Below the pieces are notes generated by a model. It searched no databases, had not been told where the DNA came from, and was given only the letters and a program-made list of their open reading frames with translations. The position numbers and the translations under genes are program-made. A stretch of DNA of 21,402 nt from Syncephalis plumigaleata (taxonomy: Eukaryota; Zoopagomycota; Zoopagomycetes; Zoopagales; Piptocephalidaceae): positions 1 to 21,402 of the forward strand of contig JAIXMF010000241.1 in NCBI GenBank assembly GCA_025201365.1, given 5' to 3'. Numbering within the stretch: position 1 is the first letter of the stretch; each line of letters opens with the position of its first letter. This document shows positions 1 to 8,710 of the stretch, in pieces.

Positions 1-708
1 CAAACGGTCGAGCTACAGAATGAAGTTGAAGAGCTAACGCTACAGCTGGTCGATCGTCGACGTAACTTGCCACAACAAGTGTCTAAACTGGTGGGGCATG
101 CATTCCAGCTGGAGCAGGAGCTGTTGGAGAATAAGGTGACGGCAGCAGTTGAACCATTGAGCTTAGGTAGTATGGAGGATGACGAAGAAATATGGGAAAA
201 AGGTATGTGATGATCGAGACATCATTATTAGTAATACGAATTGTAAGTTAACTTGACATGTATCGTCGTACGTTAGAGCTGTTGAAGTCATTGCCAGTCA
301 GCAGATTACAAAAAGAATACGAAACAATTGTGAAGCGTATGGCTGAATTAGCCAAGGTAAATATGTATAATGAATGTATACGCCATGTTAATTATAGTAA
401 TTGACATACCATCGATAATGCATTGGCAGACACTTCCTAGTACTGTACAGCACGTTAAGCGTACAAGTGAGTATTTGAAGGATCATATCGATAAGCTTGA
501 ACATCCAGAGCCAGAAGCTCGATTACTTTTATCAAAGCCCTCTTCCAAAGCCGAAGATAAGGCGAAGGAAGGCGACAATTCTGATGATAATTCAAGCTCC
601 CATGATAAACGAGGCGACAAGAGTGTATCGTTGCGGGAGAAGTCGGCATTGGCAGAGAAGCTACGTCGCAGTCGACAACAAGAACATGCGCCGTACACGA
701 GAAAGTAG
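1..708 (+). CDS. Kinetochore Nsl1/Mis14-like protein, 5' end missing
   Basis: This is the 3' part of a gene; the frame is open at base 1, so its start lies outside the window. Exons are 1-202, 277-356 and 430-708, with introns of 74 and 73 bp (GTATGT and GTAAAT donors, TAG and CAG acceptors). They encode about 186 visible residues ending at TAG. The fragment begins with a charged helix that includes the motif DRRRNLPQQV, then SLPVSRLQKEY, then a predicted helix and a highly charged Ser/Lys/Asp tail. From memory of the family, human NSL1 has a similar order: SKRKQYPRQI followed by a segment beginning SLPV. Nsl1/Mis14 is a subunit of the Mis12/MIND complex, which links inner-kinetochore proteins to the Ndc80 complex. 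The call rests on short motifs and helix order in a poorly conserved family. Another coiled-coil protein is possible. Confidence 0.5.
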
Positions 709-992
709 AGAGAGAGAGATAGATAGATAGCAATGACACAATTATTGTTGTCGTTGACAATTAACTGGATGAGCATGCGATGTGAATTGTTTAAATAGCG
801 AGGATAGCAGATATTATTGTCAAGTATATTTATGCTTTTTTATTATCTAGTATAGAGTAATTTACCATTAAATCGGATTACTAATAGCAATACTACAGTG
901 ACGTATTAAGTGGCGCATTCAGACACGTATTATAATAGTATTTATTGCATTACCTATATTCTATATGTTATAACTTAATCATCACTGAATGA
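709..992. other. Short convergent intergenic spacer
   Basis: This AT-rich spacer lies between two gene ends that face each other. It starts with a small GA/GATA microsatellite (709-731) just after the Nsl1-like stop codon. I see no gene in it. It presumably holds both 3' untranslated regions. Confidence 0.6.
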
Positions 993-2135
993 CTAGACCA
1001 AATAAGTTGCGTTGTGCATGGTTAATGGTTGACGGGCAACGGATGTTTTCTGAATACGTTCATGCTGATATACCAGTATTATCGATGTGAACAACCCTAT
1101 TGTTAATATTCATTATTAGTTACTATTGATAATTGCGTTAAACAAAAGGAAAGAAACCAGAAAAAACTTACAATCGATAATGAATAGCATTTCTGTTACC
1201 TCGCCTAGAGCACGGGCTGCAATCAGGATGGTACAGGTGATGTTGGATATGAGAACGCCGAATAAACAGATCAACCCGTCGGATTTCAGTTTTAACCAAT
1301 AACTATTTCTAAAACTACGATATTGATTGACGACTGCCCTAATGAATGTCACGGAGAAGAATATGTTCGTGCTAAGATCCCAGAAGGTTCTAATCCATAG
1401 AAAGGCTTTCGAATAGTACACGCTGCAGGCAGCATCGAGGGTCGTATGAATTTGAGTGTGATGCCAGCACACCCAGATAGTCAAGAACGTGGCCAGCATG
1501 AACACGGCACCTATTCATAATAGTCGACGATCGTGCATATGTATTATGTAGGCCTTTAGTAGTAGGGAAGTGGCTACGCAAAAGCTCGATATCGACAGGC
1601 CGACAACGCTGACTAGTAAACACATGTAGCACATGATTAAAGTGGTTAAATAGCCTAGTAGCAGGAAGATACCAAATGTTATTTCTATGAATGCCTGTAT
1701 GAAACAACTATTTGTTCGATGGCGTATTTGCGACAAATCCCCATCTTGCACCATAAAGTTGAACATCGAGATATGACCGTCCATGTACGGGTAGACTTTG
1801 TAATCATTGTCGCTGTTAGTAAATTGTATTGATATCGTTATACGAGCATTAAATTTATGGTGAAGCAGTCTGACAGGTAATGAGGGGGGATTTCGAAATC
1901 GCTATATTGCCGCCGTTACAAGTGTTATTACTATTATGCAGTATACTTGTGGATGAGCATAGCTATATGCCTCATTAAATACCAACTATTAACAGGCAAT
2001 TGACTAGCAATTGTTAGGTTGCACTAGAAACAAGGCTAACCACAAGCCATCCCAATGCCGATGTCGTTGACAAGGCTAAGGCCGAGGATTGTTAATAAAG
2101 GAGTTGAACAGAATGGATGTAAATAAGTCCGCCAT
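993..2135 (-). pseudogene. Multi-pass membrane protein gene, probably decaying
   Basis: Read on the minus strand, an open stretch runs from 1901 to 1172, followed by a 75-bp intron (1171-1097, GTAAGT...ATAG) and a last exon 1096-993 ending in TAG. The product has several hydrophobic helices, for example around VFMLATFLTIWVCW, LICLFGVLISNITCTIL and the splice-joined FIIDWLFTSIILVYQ. About six or seven membrane spans are likely, as in a seven-helix protein. One in-frame TGA at 1514-1512 splits the helical region between DRRLL and IGAVFM, and no intron I tried removes it while keeping the frame. Upstream, an ATG at 2135 opens only 19 codons; further membrane-like pieces lie in shifted frames across about 2080-2000. 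A possible acceptor ends at 1902, but I found no donor that keeps the frame open. One stop plus a scrambled 5' end suggests a pseudogene. A sequencing error or a missed intron could also explain it. I do not recognise the family. Confidence 0.55.
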
Positions 2136-2815
2136 TGTATCTCCACAAGTACACTTGGCTAGCTACTCGCTAATTTAATATAAGCACTAATTACATTTCT
2201 CGTATTACAAATGCTCGTGTATCAGTCTATTTACTCGGACAATTGCCAGTGACTATCAAATGTACAATATTTGGTTTATTTTAAGGCCTCTATTTTAGCG
2301 ATATACGTAGTCGCACTAGTTAGGAGTGTTTCACACCTCATTACCCGTTATAATCGGGTGTAGCGCAGTGGTTGAACGATTGCTTCAAGCAAGTTTAGCT
2401 TAGATGTTACCATTGGCGAGGCGGAATAGGCAAGTTGATTCAAGTCAAATGAACGGCAATAAGTAGTGCTGTGTAGTTACAATAATAGAAGGGAGAAAGG
2501 TCATCCTTTATGAAATACAGGATCCAATGAGTGCAAAAACAAATGAATAGTAAGAAAAACACCATAATGGGTGTAGGGTATGCCTGAGAGCAAAGTAAAA
2601 ATATGAGTACAGGAAGTGAGCAAATCTACATAGTATAAAGACTATGTCATCTAATTTTCTATAATGATCGTCGTTACAATTATAATGTGTCATACTGATG
2701 AAATTGGCGATATGTTTTGTTTGTTTGTTTGTTTGTTTGTTTGTTTTGCTGATTTGTTTTTCCTTCTTCAAGCTTTTCATAGATGATAGGAAACGAAACG
2801 AGAAACGAAACGGGA
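2136..2815. other. AT-rich intergenic region with microsatellite
   Basis: I see no convincing gene here. Open frames on the minus strand (2508-2780 and 2680-2898) run through a (TTTG)n microsatellite, so their composition is that of the repeat. A tRNA-like A box at 2361-2371 is discussed among the rejected items. Confidence 0.5.
2715..2747. repeat. (TTTG)n microsatellite
   Basis: About eight tandem TTTG units, with slight irregularity at each end. Read on the minus strand it gives a Lys/Gln/Thr/Asn-rich peptide that should not be taken as coding evidence. Confidence 0.9.
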
Positions 2816-3118
2816 TTAACCGAGCAGTAACGATACTGAGCTATGCATAGCAGTGGCAGTAGTAGCAGCAGTAGGCATCGTGCCAATGGTGAGGTCAAAG
2901 GTACATATACCAGACTCTACGCCAATATGATTGCTGTTGCTGTTGTTGTTATGATCAATATCAGGAACATCAGTGCAACAGAGTTCCGTGGTGTTTGGAG
3001 CGACATTTGAGGCGAATGTAGCGAACCACGAGTTTTGCTGTGGACATTCGTGTAAGAATTCTATGTTAACAACTTGGATTAGCATAATTGTAATGATGAT
3101 GATGACAAGCTCAATCAT
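2816..3118 (-). CDS. Doubtful small secreted protein candidate
   Basis: From an ATG at 3118 the minus strand encodes 100 residues. It begins with an acidic/hydrophobic leader (MIELVIIIITIMLIQVV) that resembles a signal peptide, followed by a segment with several cysteines (HEC, ELCCT, GICT) and a short Asn/Ser run. A competing reading removes 3131-3061 as a 71-bp intron with perfect GTAAGT and ACATAG ends. That would join an upstream exon 3189-3132 in frame and turn the apparent signal peptide into intron sequence. A second possible intron is 2910-2841. The hydrophobic leader also coincides with a GAT microsatellite, so it may be chance. I do not recognise a family, and the locus may not be a gene. 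Confidence 0.25.
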   Translation of the reverse strand: MIELVIIIITIMLIQVVNIEFLHECPQQNSWFATFASNVAPNTTELCCTDVPDIDHNNNSNSNHIGVESGICTFDLTIGTMPTAATTATAMHSSVSLLLG

Positions 3119-3227
3119 TTTCAGCACTTACCCGTATGAAACGCTATGGATGGCCTCACCTGCCATTCATTTAGTAAATTGGCGTTCATAATAACCACAA
3201 TCTAGATAATAGTATACTATATACGGA

Positions 3228-3290
3228 TAAAGCTATAGAGATAATAATAGAGATAATGATAGAGATAATGATAATGATAATAACAGCTGT
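3228..3290. repeat. GATAAT/AGAGATAAT microsatellite
   Basis: Imperfect tandem units of AGAGATAAT and GATAAT. They produce a Leu/Ser/Tyr-rich open frame on the minus strand that is not a credible protein. Confidence 0.85.
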
Positions 3291-4431
3291 ATGTGTATAT
3301 AAAGAGTATGAATTGTATATGAGTTAAAGCTATAAAGTTTAGCAATATATATATACTGGACTGAGAATTCAAGCAGGTCATATTTAAGTGATAAAAAGAT
3401 GCGTTCACGCGGATGTCTCATCCTGCATCATAATGTAGGCATTTCTAACATTAGACAGTCATGACTGATGTTAAGGTAACCCCACTAAGGATGTGATGCA
3501 TTGTCACGACTAAAACCATAGTCATTCTTTATTCATTATTACAATACTCGATAGATTCCACAACCATTGCTTGGCATTCGAGTAGCATTCATTTCTTCTT
3601 GTTCTTTGATAATCCATTATTGCAACGCACTCATCGAGACTAATATATGCTCTCGGTGAACGCGTGATCACCTACCCATTTTATTCTCGTCATTTGTAGA
3701 TTTCTTTGAAGAGAACAAACTATTTCATAGTATGCTTGGCATATAACGCTGTAACAAAATTTGGTTGGTTGCACTTTGACATAGTATGCGTTCCCCCAAA
3801 GTTTTACAACGCATTGCAGTTCATGCATGCACTTATTCAATTACTCCCGATAAATAATAAAACTGCAAGTAGCATCCAGTATATTAACACGCGATGTCAA
3901 ATTCGTGCACTGATCACGACCGTTTGATGTTCCATCAGACTAGCATGAGTCATACGAACTAATTTTGAGCAAACGCCTTTGTTATGAATTGATGAAAGAG
4001 CATCTCCTTGCTTATTGCACAAAGCATTTTTGCTCAATTATTTACTATGAAACTAACAATACTATCGCTATAGTAGTTGTGACTTGCTCGTAATACTATG
4101 GTATTGCTAGGAATGAATCGATAACAATTAGTACTAGCTTGTAGCAGTCATCTTAATGGTCGAGAAAAACAGCAACGACAACAATACTAAACTTAGTTCA
4201 CACCAATTACGATCGAATCAATTCAATCCCCGTTACTTTAGCCTAACAACCTATTTCACGCCCACTACAAACACTCTTTACAATTACCAACACGCACGTC
4301 ATCATCTTTCAACTTGTCTTTATTCTTGTCTTGGTCGATACTTGATCTGCCTTGTCTACCTAACTTCTTGCTTCATATAACATATATCTCAGCCACGACT
4401 ATCCAATAGCAATCACTGTCAAGTATTAGTC
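3291..4431. other. Intergenic region upstream of clathrin light chain
   Basis: AT-rich sequence with scattered short open frames on both strands, none with family resemblance or a good exon structure. The last 280 bases become rich in C and T, including a Thr/Tyr/Leu-rich open frame (4156-4380). This fits a pyrimidine-rich 5' leader or promoter of the gene that starts at 4432. Confidence 0.5.
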
Positions 4432-5412
4432 ATGTCACACTTTCCAGATATCTCTGAACTGGATTCGCCCGCCCTAAGCAACAACACTAGCAATGGAGCA
4501 TCAGCGGCCAACTTTGACGTAGACGATCCTACTGCTGACTTTCTGGCGCGTGAACGTGCAGCGCTTGGCGGAGACGTAGACCTGCTTAGTCCGCAGCCAC
4601 CCGCGTCCACATTGTCGTCAGCATCGGGTCAAGGCTATAGCGCCTTTGGTGAATCGGTAGTGGCCATGGAGATGGACGTCACCACTTCTACGCGTGATCC
4701 AGATACCGATCAGTTTGAACGTAATTTCCCTGCATTGGATAATGTAAGTATGAACAACGTAAATGGGATACTACATGATGGCTGATACGCTGACTATGGA
4801 TAGACAACCGCCGCCACTACTACCATTACTACGTTCCATAGTACATCAAGTGTTACTAGCGGTGCCTTTTCCCCGAATATAGGTGGTCAGGAAGAGTCTA
4901 CATTTGTCCGGTGAGTTGAACGGTGAACCATCAGCATAAGATGAAGGATCAACGACTAACACGTTTACGATAAAGAGAATGGCGTGAACGTCAAGCGGCA
5001 GTAATTACCGATAGGGAAGCGCGTGCTACCGACGAGAAAGCAAAACGTATAGAACAGGCACGCAAAGCCATCGATCGTTTCTACGAAGACTATAACACTA
5101 AGCGGGAGAAATCCATTGCAACTAATCGGTAAGATATTCATAACGTAAAGATGTGATAGAAAAAGCAGCCATTAGCTGACACTTCAATGCTATTCCTGCG
5201 TATGTTACAATAGAGCAAACCAGGAAGAAGATAGCTATGGTACGGATGGCGCCAATGTATGGGAACGTGCCTGTCGAATGGCCGATTTGGTAGGGAGTAA
5301 TGAGCAGAAAAAGAAGGCTCAACCAAAAACCAACCGTGATAGCACACGTCTACGTAATTTACTATTGGATCTACGCAAGGATCCTAAAGCACCTGGTGTA
5401 GCTGCGCAATAA
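4432..5412 (+). CDS. Clathrin light chain
   Basis: Exons 4432-4743, 4804-4910, 4976-5128 and 5214-5412 join in frame and encode 256 residues, a normal length for the family. Introns are 60, 65 and 85 bp; the second carries a clear GACTAAC branch site. Near the N-terminus is the fungal light-chain motif DPTADFLARERAALGGD, then a Ser/Thr-rich linker containing the typical FPALD. The third exon encodes the long charged helix (REWRERQ to KREKSIATNR) that packs against the clathrin heavy chain. The C-terminus has NVWERACRMADLV and RDSTRLRNLLLDLRKDPKAPG, both close to the family's conserved end. The protein coats the outside of clathrin triskelia and regulates cage assembly during endocytosis and Golgi traffic. 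The start is the first ATG of the frame and sits just before the conserved N-terminal region. Confidence 0.95.
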
Positions 5413-5413
5413 A
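5408..5413 (+). terminator. Polyadenylation-like AATAAA overlapping the stop codon
   Basis: The clathrin light chain stop codon TAA lies inside an AATAAA hexamer. Because this is so close to the coding end, the true cleavage signal may be one of the further AT-rich motifs downstream. Confidence 0.3.
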
Positions 5414-6644
5414 GTAATACGAGATTTAACTGCCACTATTAGTTCTATTACTATTTATAATACCTTAATTGCAATGATGGAGAGTGTCACAAATATTATA
5501 TCCTATATTGTAGCGTATTCATTGAAGTGCGTAACATAGCTAATCATAGTAATATTTCACTGATTGTAGATGTTGTTTTGCAAATGCTTAAACATCATAT
5601 GTTAGTTCGAGTAGTCAGAATACAGAATACACTAGACACATATGCATTAAAATAAGCTAGATCTATCATAGACCTTTTTATTATTTGACAGATACATTCT
5701 TGTTATGCAAAGCATTGTTTGATGCTGCCTTAATGGCATTCGTATTGTAGTAAATAACATGAGGTGAATGCTAAACAAAGAACAAAACATCTGCTAATGG
5801 AGGAGGTTCCATACTCACATAATGACAACAATAATGATGCTAACTACTATACAAATTCATTTATTAGTAAAAACAAAATGGCTAACAGTATTAAGCAGAA
5901 GGAAAAAGTCTTGTAGGAATTAATAATATTATACACTACCAATACACAACTGTCTATTATGCACTTCTTTGAGGAGAAGTTGCTCATTTGAACATATTGA
6001 TAGCATTGCTACTATAGTTGTTATGCTAAAAATGAATATATAAGCTCGCTCTCTTAGCACAATTCTAATAAATCATACAATATTGCTTTAACACCGTGAT
6101 TAATAGTAACTTTTTTCATTGCGAGTTCGTATAGTAATAAATGTCGCTTATATTCTCTCAGCTTCGTACTAGTAAGACTATTATCACTATGCGCCATCCT
6201 TTTTCCTCTCTATTCTATCTGGTATATGTAAACGGTTTATAGAAAGGTCAATAGAACATTCATAACAGGTAGTATGTTGACAATTTTGAATACAACATCC
6301 AAAAACAGCTATCCATAACCATGATTCAGTCCTAATATGGTACATGACATATGAGTGTTTGTATGGATTACACGTGTCATTGTAAGAGATTTGAGCTCCA
6401 TCATTGTATCTACAGCTATAAATGGATCATCAAAAAATGTCAACACTTGACTATCAATAATAATTACGCTTTCTTCTTTTTCTTTTTACCGTAGTCAAGT
6501 CTCCTCATAGAACTACACGTTAAAGCCATTCCATTTAGTATACGCAATACACTGCACTAGTCGTAGATATAGATCAGCACAAGTGTGGCTACAATAATCG
6601 AGTTTATTAACGACATATTACGAAGTTACTCGACCGGGATAATC
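5414..6644. other. Intergenic region
   Basis: About 1.2 kb of AT-rich DNA without an open frame that looks coding on either strand. It contains the clathrin light chain 3' region and the promoter of the next plus-strand gene. I saw no RNA gene or long repeat. Confidence 0.6.
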
Positions 6645-8153
6645 ATGAGATACAGCACGACTTCATTATCTGCTATCACACTGTGTGTGTGCATGATGCT
6701 ATCCCATCACACAAATGGCATGGATATGTGGGGTACACCACCATCATTCACCAATAACAATCCGAATCAAATACAAATGGCAGATTTACAATGGAATCAG
6801 CAGCCAAATACTAATATGCAATCTGGAAGCAATAACTGGAATAATGTAGCAACGCCAATGCATCTAAACAACAATCAAGGACAACAATGGAATCAACAGC
6901 CAAATACTAATATGCAATCTGGAAGCAATAACTGGAATAATGTAGCTACACCAATGCATCTAAACAACAACCAAGGACAACAATGGAATCAACAACCAAG
7001 TGCTAATATAAAATTTAGGTCCGTTAAATGGAATAAAGCAGTATTATCTCCTGATCATCCAAGTAACAAATATGACAAATCACAACATATGCCACAACCC
7101 CAATCAGCAGAGAGAATGATTATACATACGACACCATATCCAAAGAGCAGGAGGGATCTAACTATTCATTTCTCCGGAAAGTATAAATTTAAACCGATGG
7201 TATGGCAAGGATCTTTTACTACTTTTCGGTATCAAATAAAAGAAAGGCGGGGCAATAAAAGTGTCCTTGTAACATGTAATAAAGGAAACGAGAAATACGA
7301 GAATACGATGAGATTCTATGATGTAAGTTATAGCTATAATACGCGATATCATTTACTTACACTTTTGTTATTGCCATTCTTTAGTATGTTGAGAGAATAG
7401 ACGATCCAGAATACAAGAAGAAATTAGATGCCATTTTACTTAGGCGTATTGATAGTGCTCAAACGGCAGACGGAGAAATGGGATGCTTTGTGTTTGATCT
7501 GCCTAACAAGGAGGATAACTCTATGACGGCTTACCTTAAGCGAAAACCTAAATTTGAGTTAGTCCAAAATACACCACGTTTGGTTGCTCGAGTAATGGAA
7601 GGTATGTATATCAGTAGTTGCAATGGTTTGAATAATAACACTACTACTATTTAGCTGTTTCAACCCTTAATGAAATAGGAGTCGTGTACAACATTATGGG
7701 AGGAGATCGTAAGTCATTGCTTTTATTATATGAATGAATCTAATCAATATCATAATAGATGTCTGGGTTTCTTCTAAATATAGTTCAAATATTATACATG
7801 GCATCAAGCTTATTAACTTTGGTCATACAATTATCTACGAGGATTTCAGAAGATTAGTAATGACCAATGTTGGTTTGTCACCATCGCCTGAATTGACGCC
7901 AATGCTTTCTTCTTTCATGAATGATGTCAAAGCAATTGGTCAATTCATCAGCAAACTATTTACGAATTACAATGGCCTATTAGACAAGGAATTTACGTAT
8001 GACCCTCCTCCACGTAGTCAGTGGGAAGCATACGAATTACAGAAAGAAATCTTAGGAATGCTGAGAGACGCAATGCTAAATCTTAAAGAACCTAAAATGG
8101 TGCTGCACTTTATGGATACTGATGCATACAGGCTAATTAATGCACAAGTATGA
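6645..8153 (+). CDS. Secreted repeat protein with degenerate kinase-like domain
   Basis: Exons 6645-7322, 7385-7601, 7655-7708 and 7759-8153 join in frame and encode 447 residues; introns are 62, 53 and 50 bp. The ATG at 6645 is chosen because the 25 or so residues after it (TTSLSAITLCVCMMLS, then HHTNG) form a signal peptide. Next come an Asn/Gln/Trp-rich tandem repeat (residues about 49-120) and a domain with the layout of a protein kinase: a beta-rich start around FRYQIKE and SVLVTC, a helix ending FYDYVERI, then GVVYNIMGGDHVWV where the catalytic loop should be, then GIKLINFGHTI where DFG should be. The HRD aspartate is absent, DFG is NFG, and no obvious beta-3 lysine is visible. A helical C-terminal lobe follows. 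I infer a secreted pseudokinase, perhaps one that binds other proteins. The kinase resemblance is structural pattern-matching, so another fold remains possible. Confidence 0.7.
6789..7010 (+). repeat. 96-bp tandem repeat, about 2.3 copies
   Basis: Two full copies (6789-6884 and 6885-6980) and the start of a third (from 6981). Each encodes 32 residues beginning QWNQQPNTNMQSGSNNWNN. Copies differ at only a few synonymous positions, such as CAG/CAA and GCA/GCT. The third copy diverges after QWNQQPSAN. Confidence 0.95.
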
Positions 8154-8710
8154 TGAATGATAGGGATTTCATTTGCCATACATAGAATTTAACCAATAAA
8201 ACTTTCTTATCTTTCTCTCTCTCTTCTAAGCATACAGTCAATAGATATAATGTTTTATTTAGAATGCTAATAAAGTATCATATTTATAAGCATACAATGT
8301 CCAATGTATAACATTAAGATGCTGTATACGCAGTCATATAATGAACACGATTAATAGGGGTTATCAGGCGAATGTACTATAGAGAGCGTTAATGACGTAC
8401 ACAGACACTAATGTTATACATTGACTTCAATAATAATGAATGCGCAAGATTATTTATTAATAAGAACAAAAGCTAATGACTAACAGTGTTAATCGATTGG
8501 AAACTCAATAGGTCCTTGAGAATCAAAAGAACTCACCTCAACATGATATCCATGTGAGGCTTGACTATGATAAAAAGAAGAAAGTGTAAAATATCAATCA
8601 CGTCTAGAAAAAAAAGAAAAAAGTTTTCCATTCGTTACATGATTTCATTCCATTTTGCTTTACTAATTAATTTATTTAACTACTAAACTAATCTGGTATG
8701 CTTCATTATA
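8154..8710. other. Intergenic region
   Basis: AT-rich DNA holding the 3' end of the secreted pseudokinase gene, with AATAAA at 8195-8200, and the promoter of NOC3. A poly-A/AAG tract lies at about 8608-8625. I see no gene here. Confidence 0.6.
8195..8200 (+). terminator. Polyadenylation signal candidate
   Basis: AATAAA 42 bases after the stop codon of the secreted pseudokinase gene, followed by a CT-rich stretch. Confidence 0.4.

Noticed and set aside
2353-2440. tRNA-like sequence: an A-box match (TAGCGCAGTGG) followed by a TTGC-TTCAA-GCAA hairpin whose loop could read as a UCA anticodon.
   Set aside because: I could not form a matching acceptor stem, D stem or T arm, and the B-box region is poor. 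It may be a chance match or a decayed tRNA. A tRNAscan-SE or Secmarker run would settle it.
3233-3421. Hydrophobic minus-strand open frames around 3233-3421.
   Set aside because: Their Leu/Ser/Tyr runs come from the GATAAT microsatellite read in reverse.
4156-4380. 74-codon open frame before clathrin light chain.
   Set aside because: Its Thr/Tyr/Leu-rich composition follows from a pyrimidine-rich leader. There is no signal of selection or domain.
6585-6644. Upstream extension of the secreted protein from a GTG codon.
   Set aside because: A eukaryotic start should be ATG. The ATG at 6645 places a signal peptide at the N-terminus, whereas the extension would bury it.
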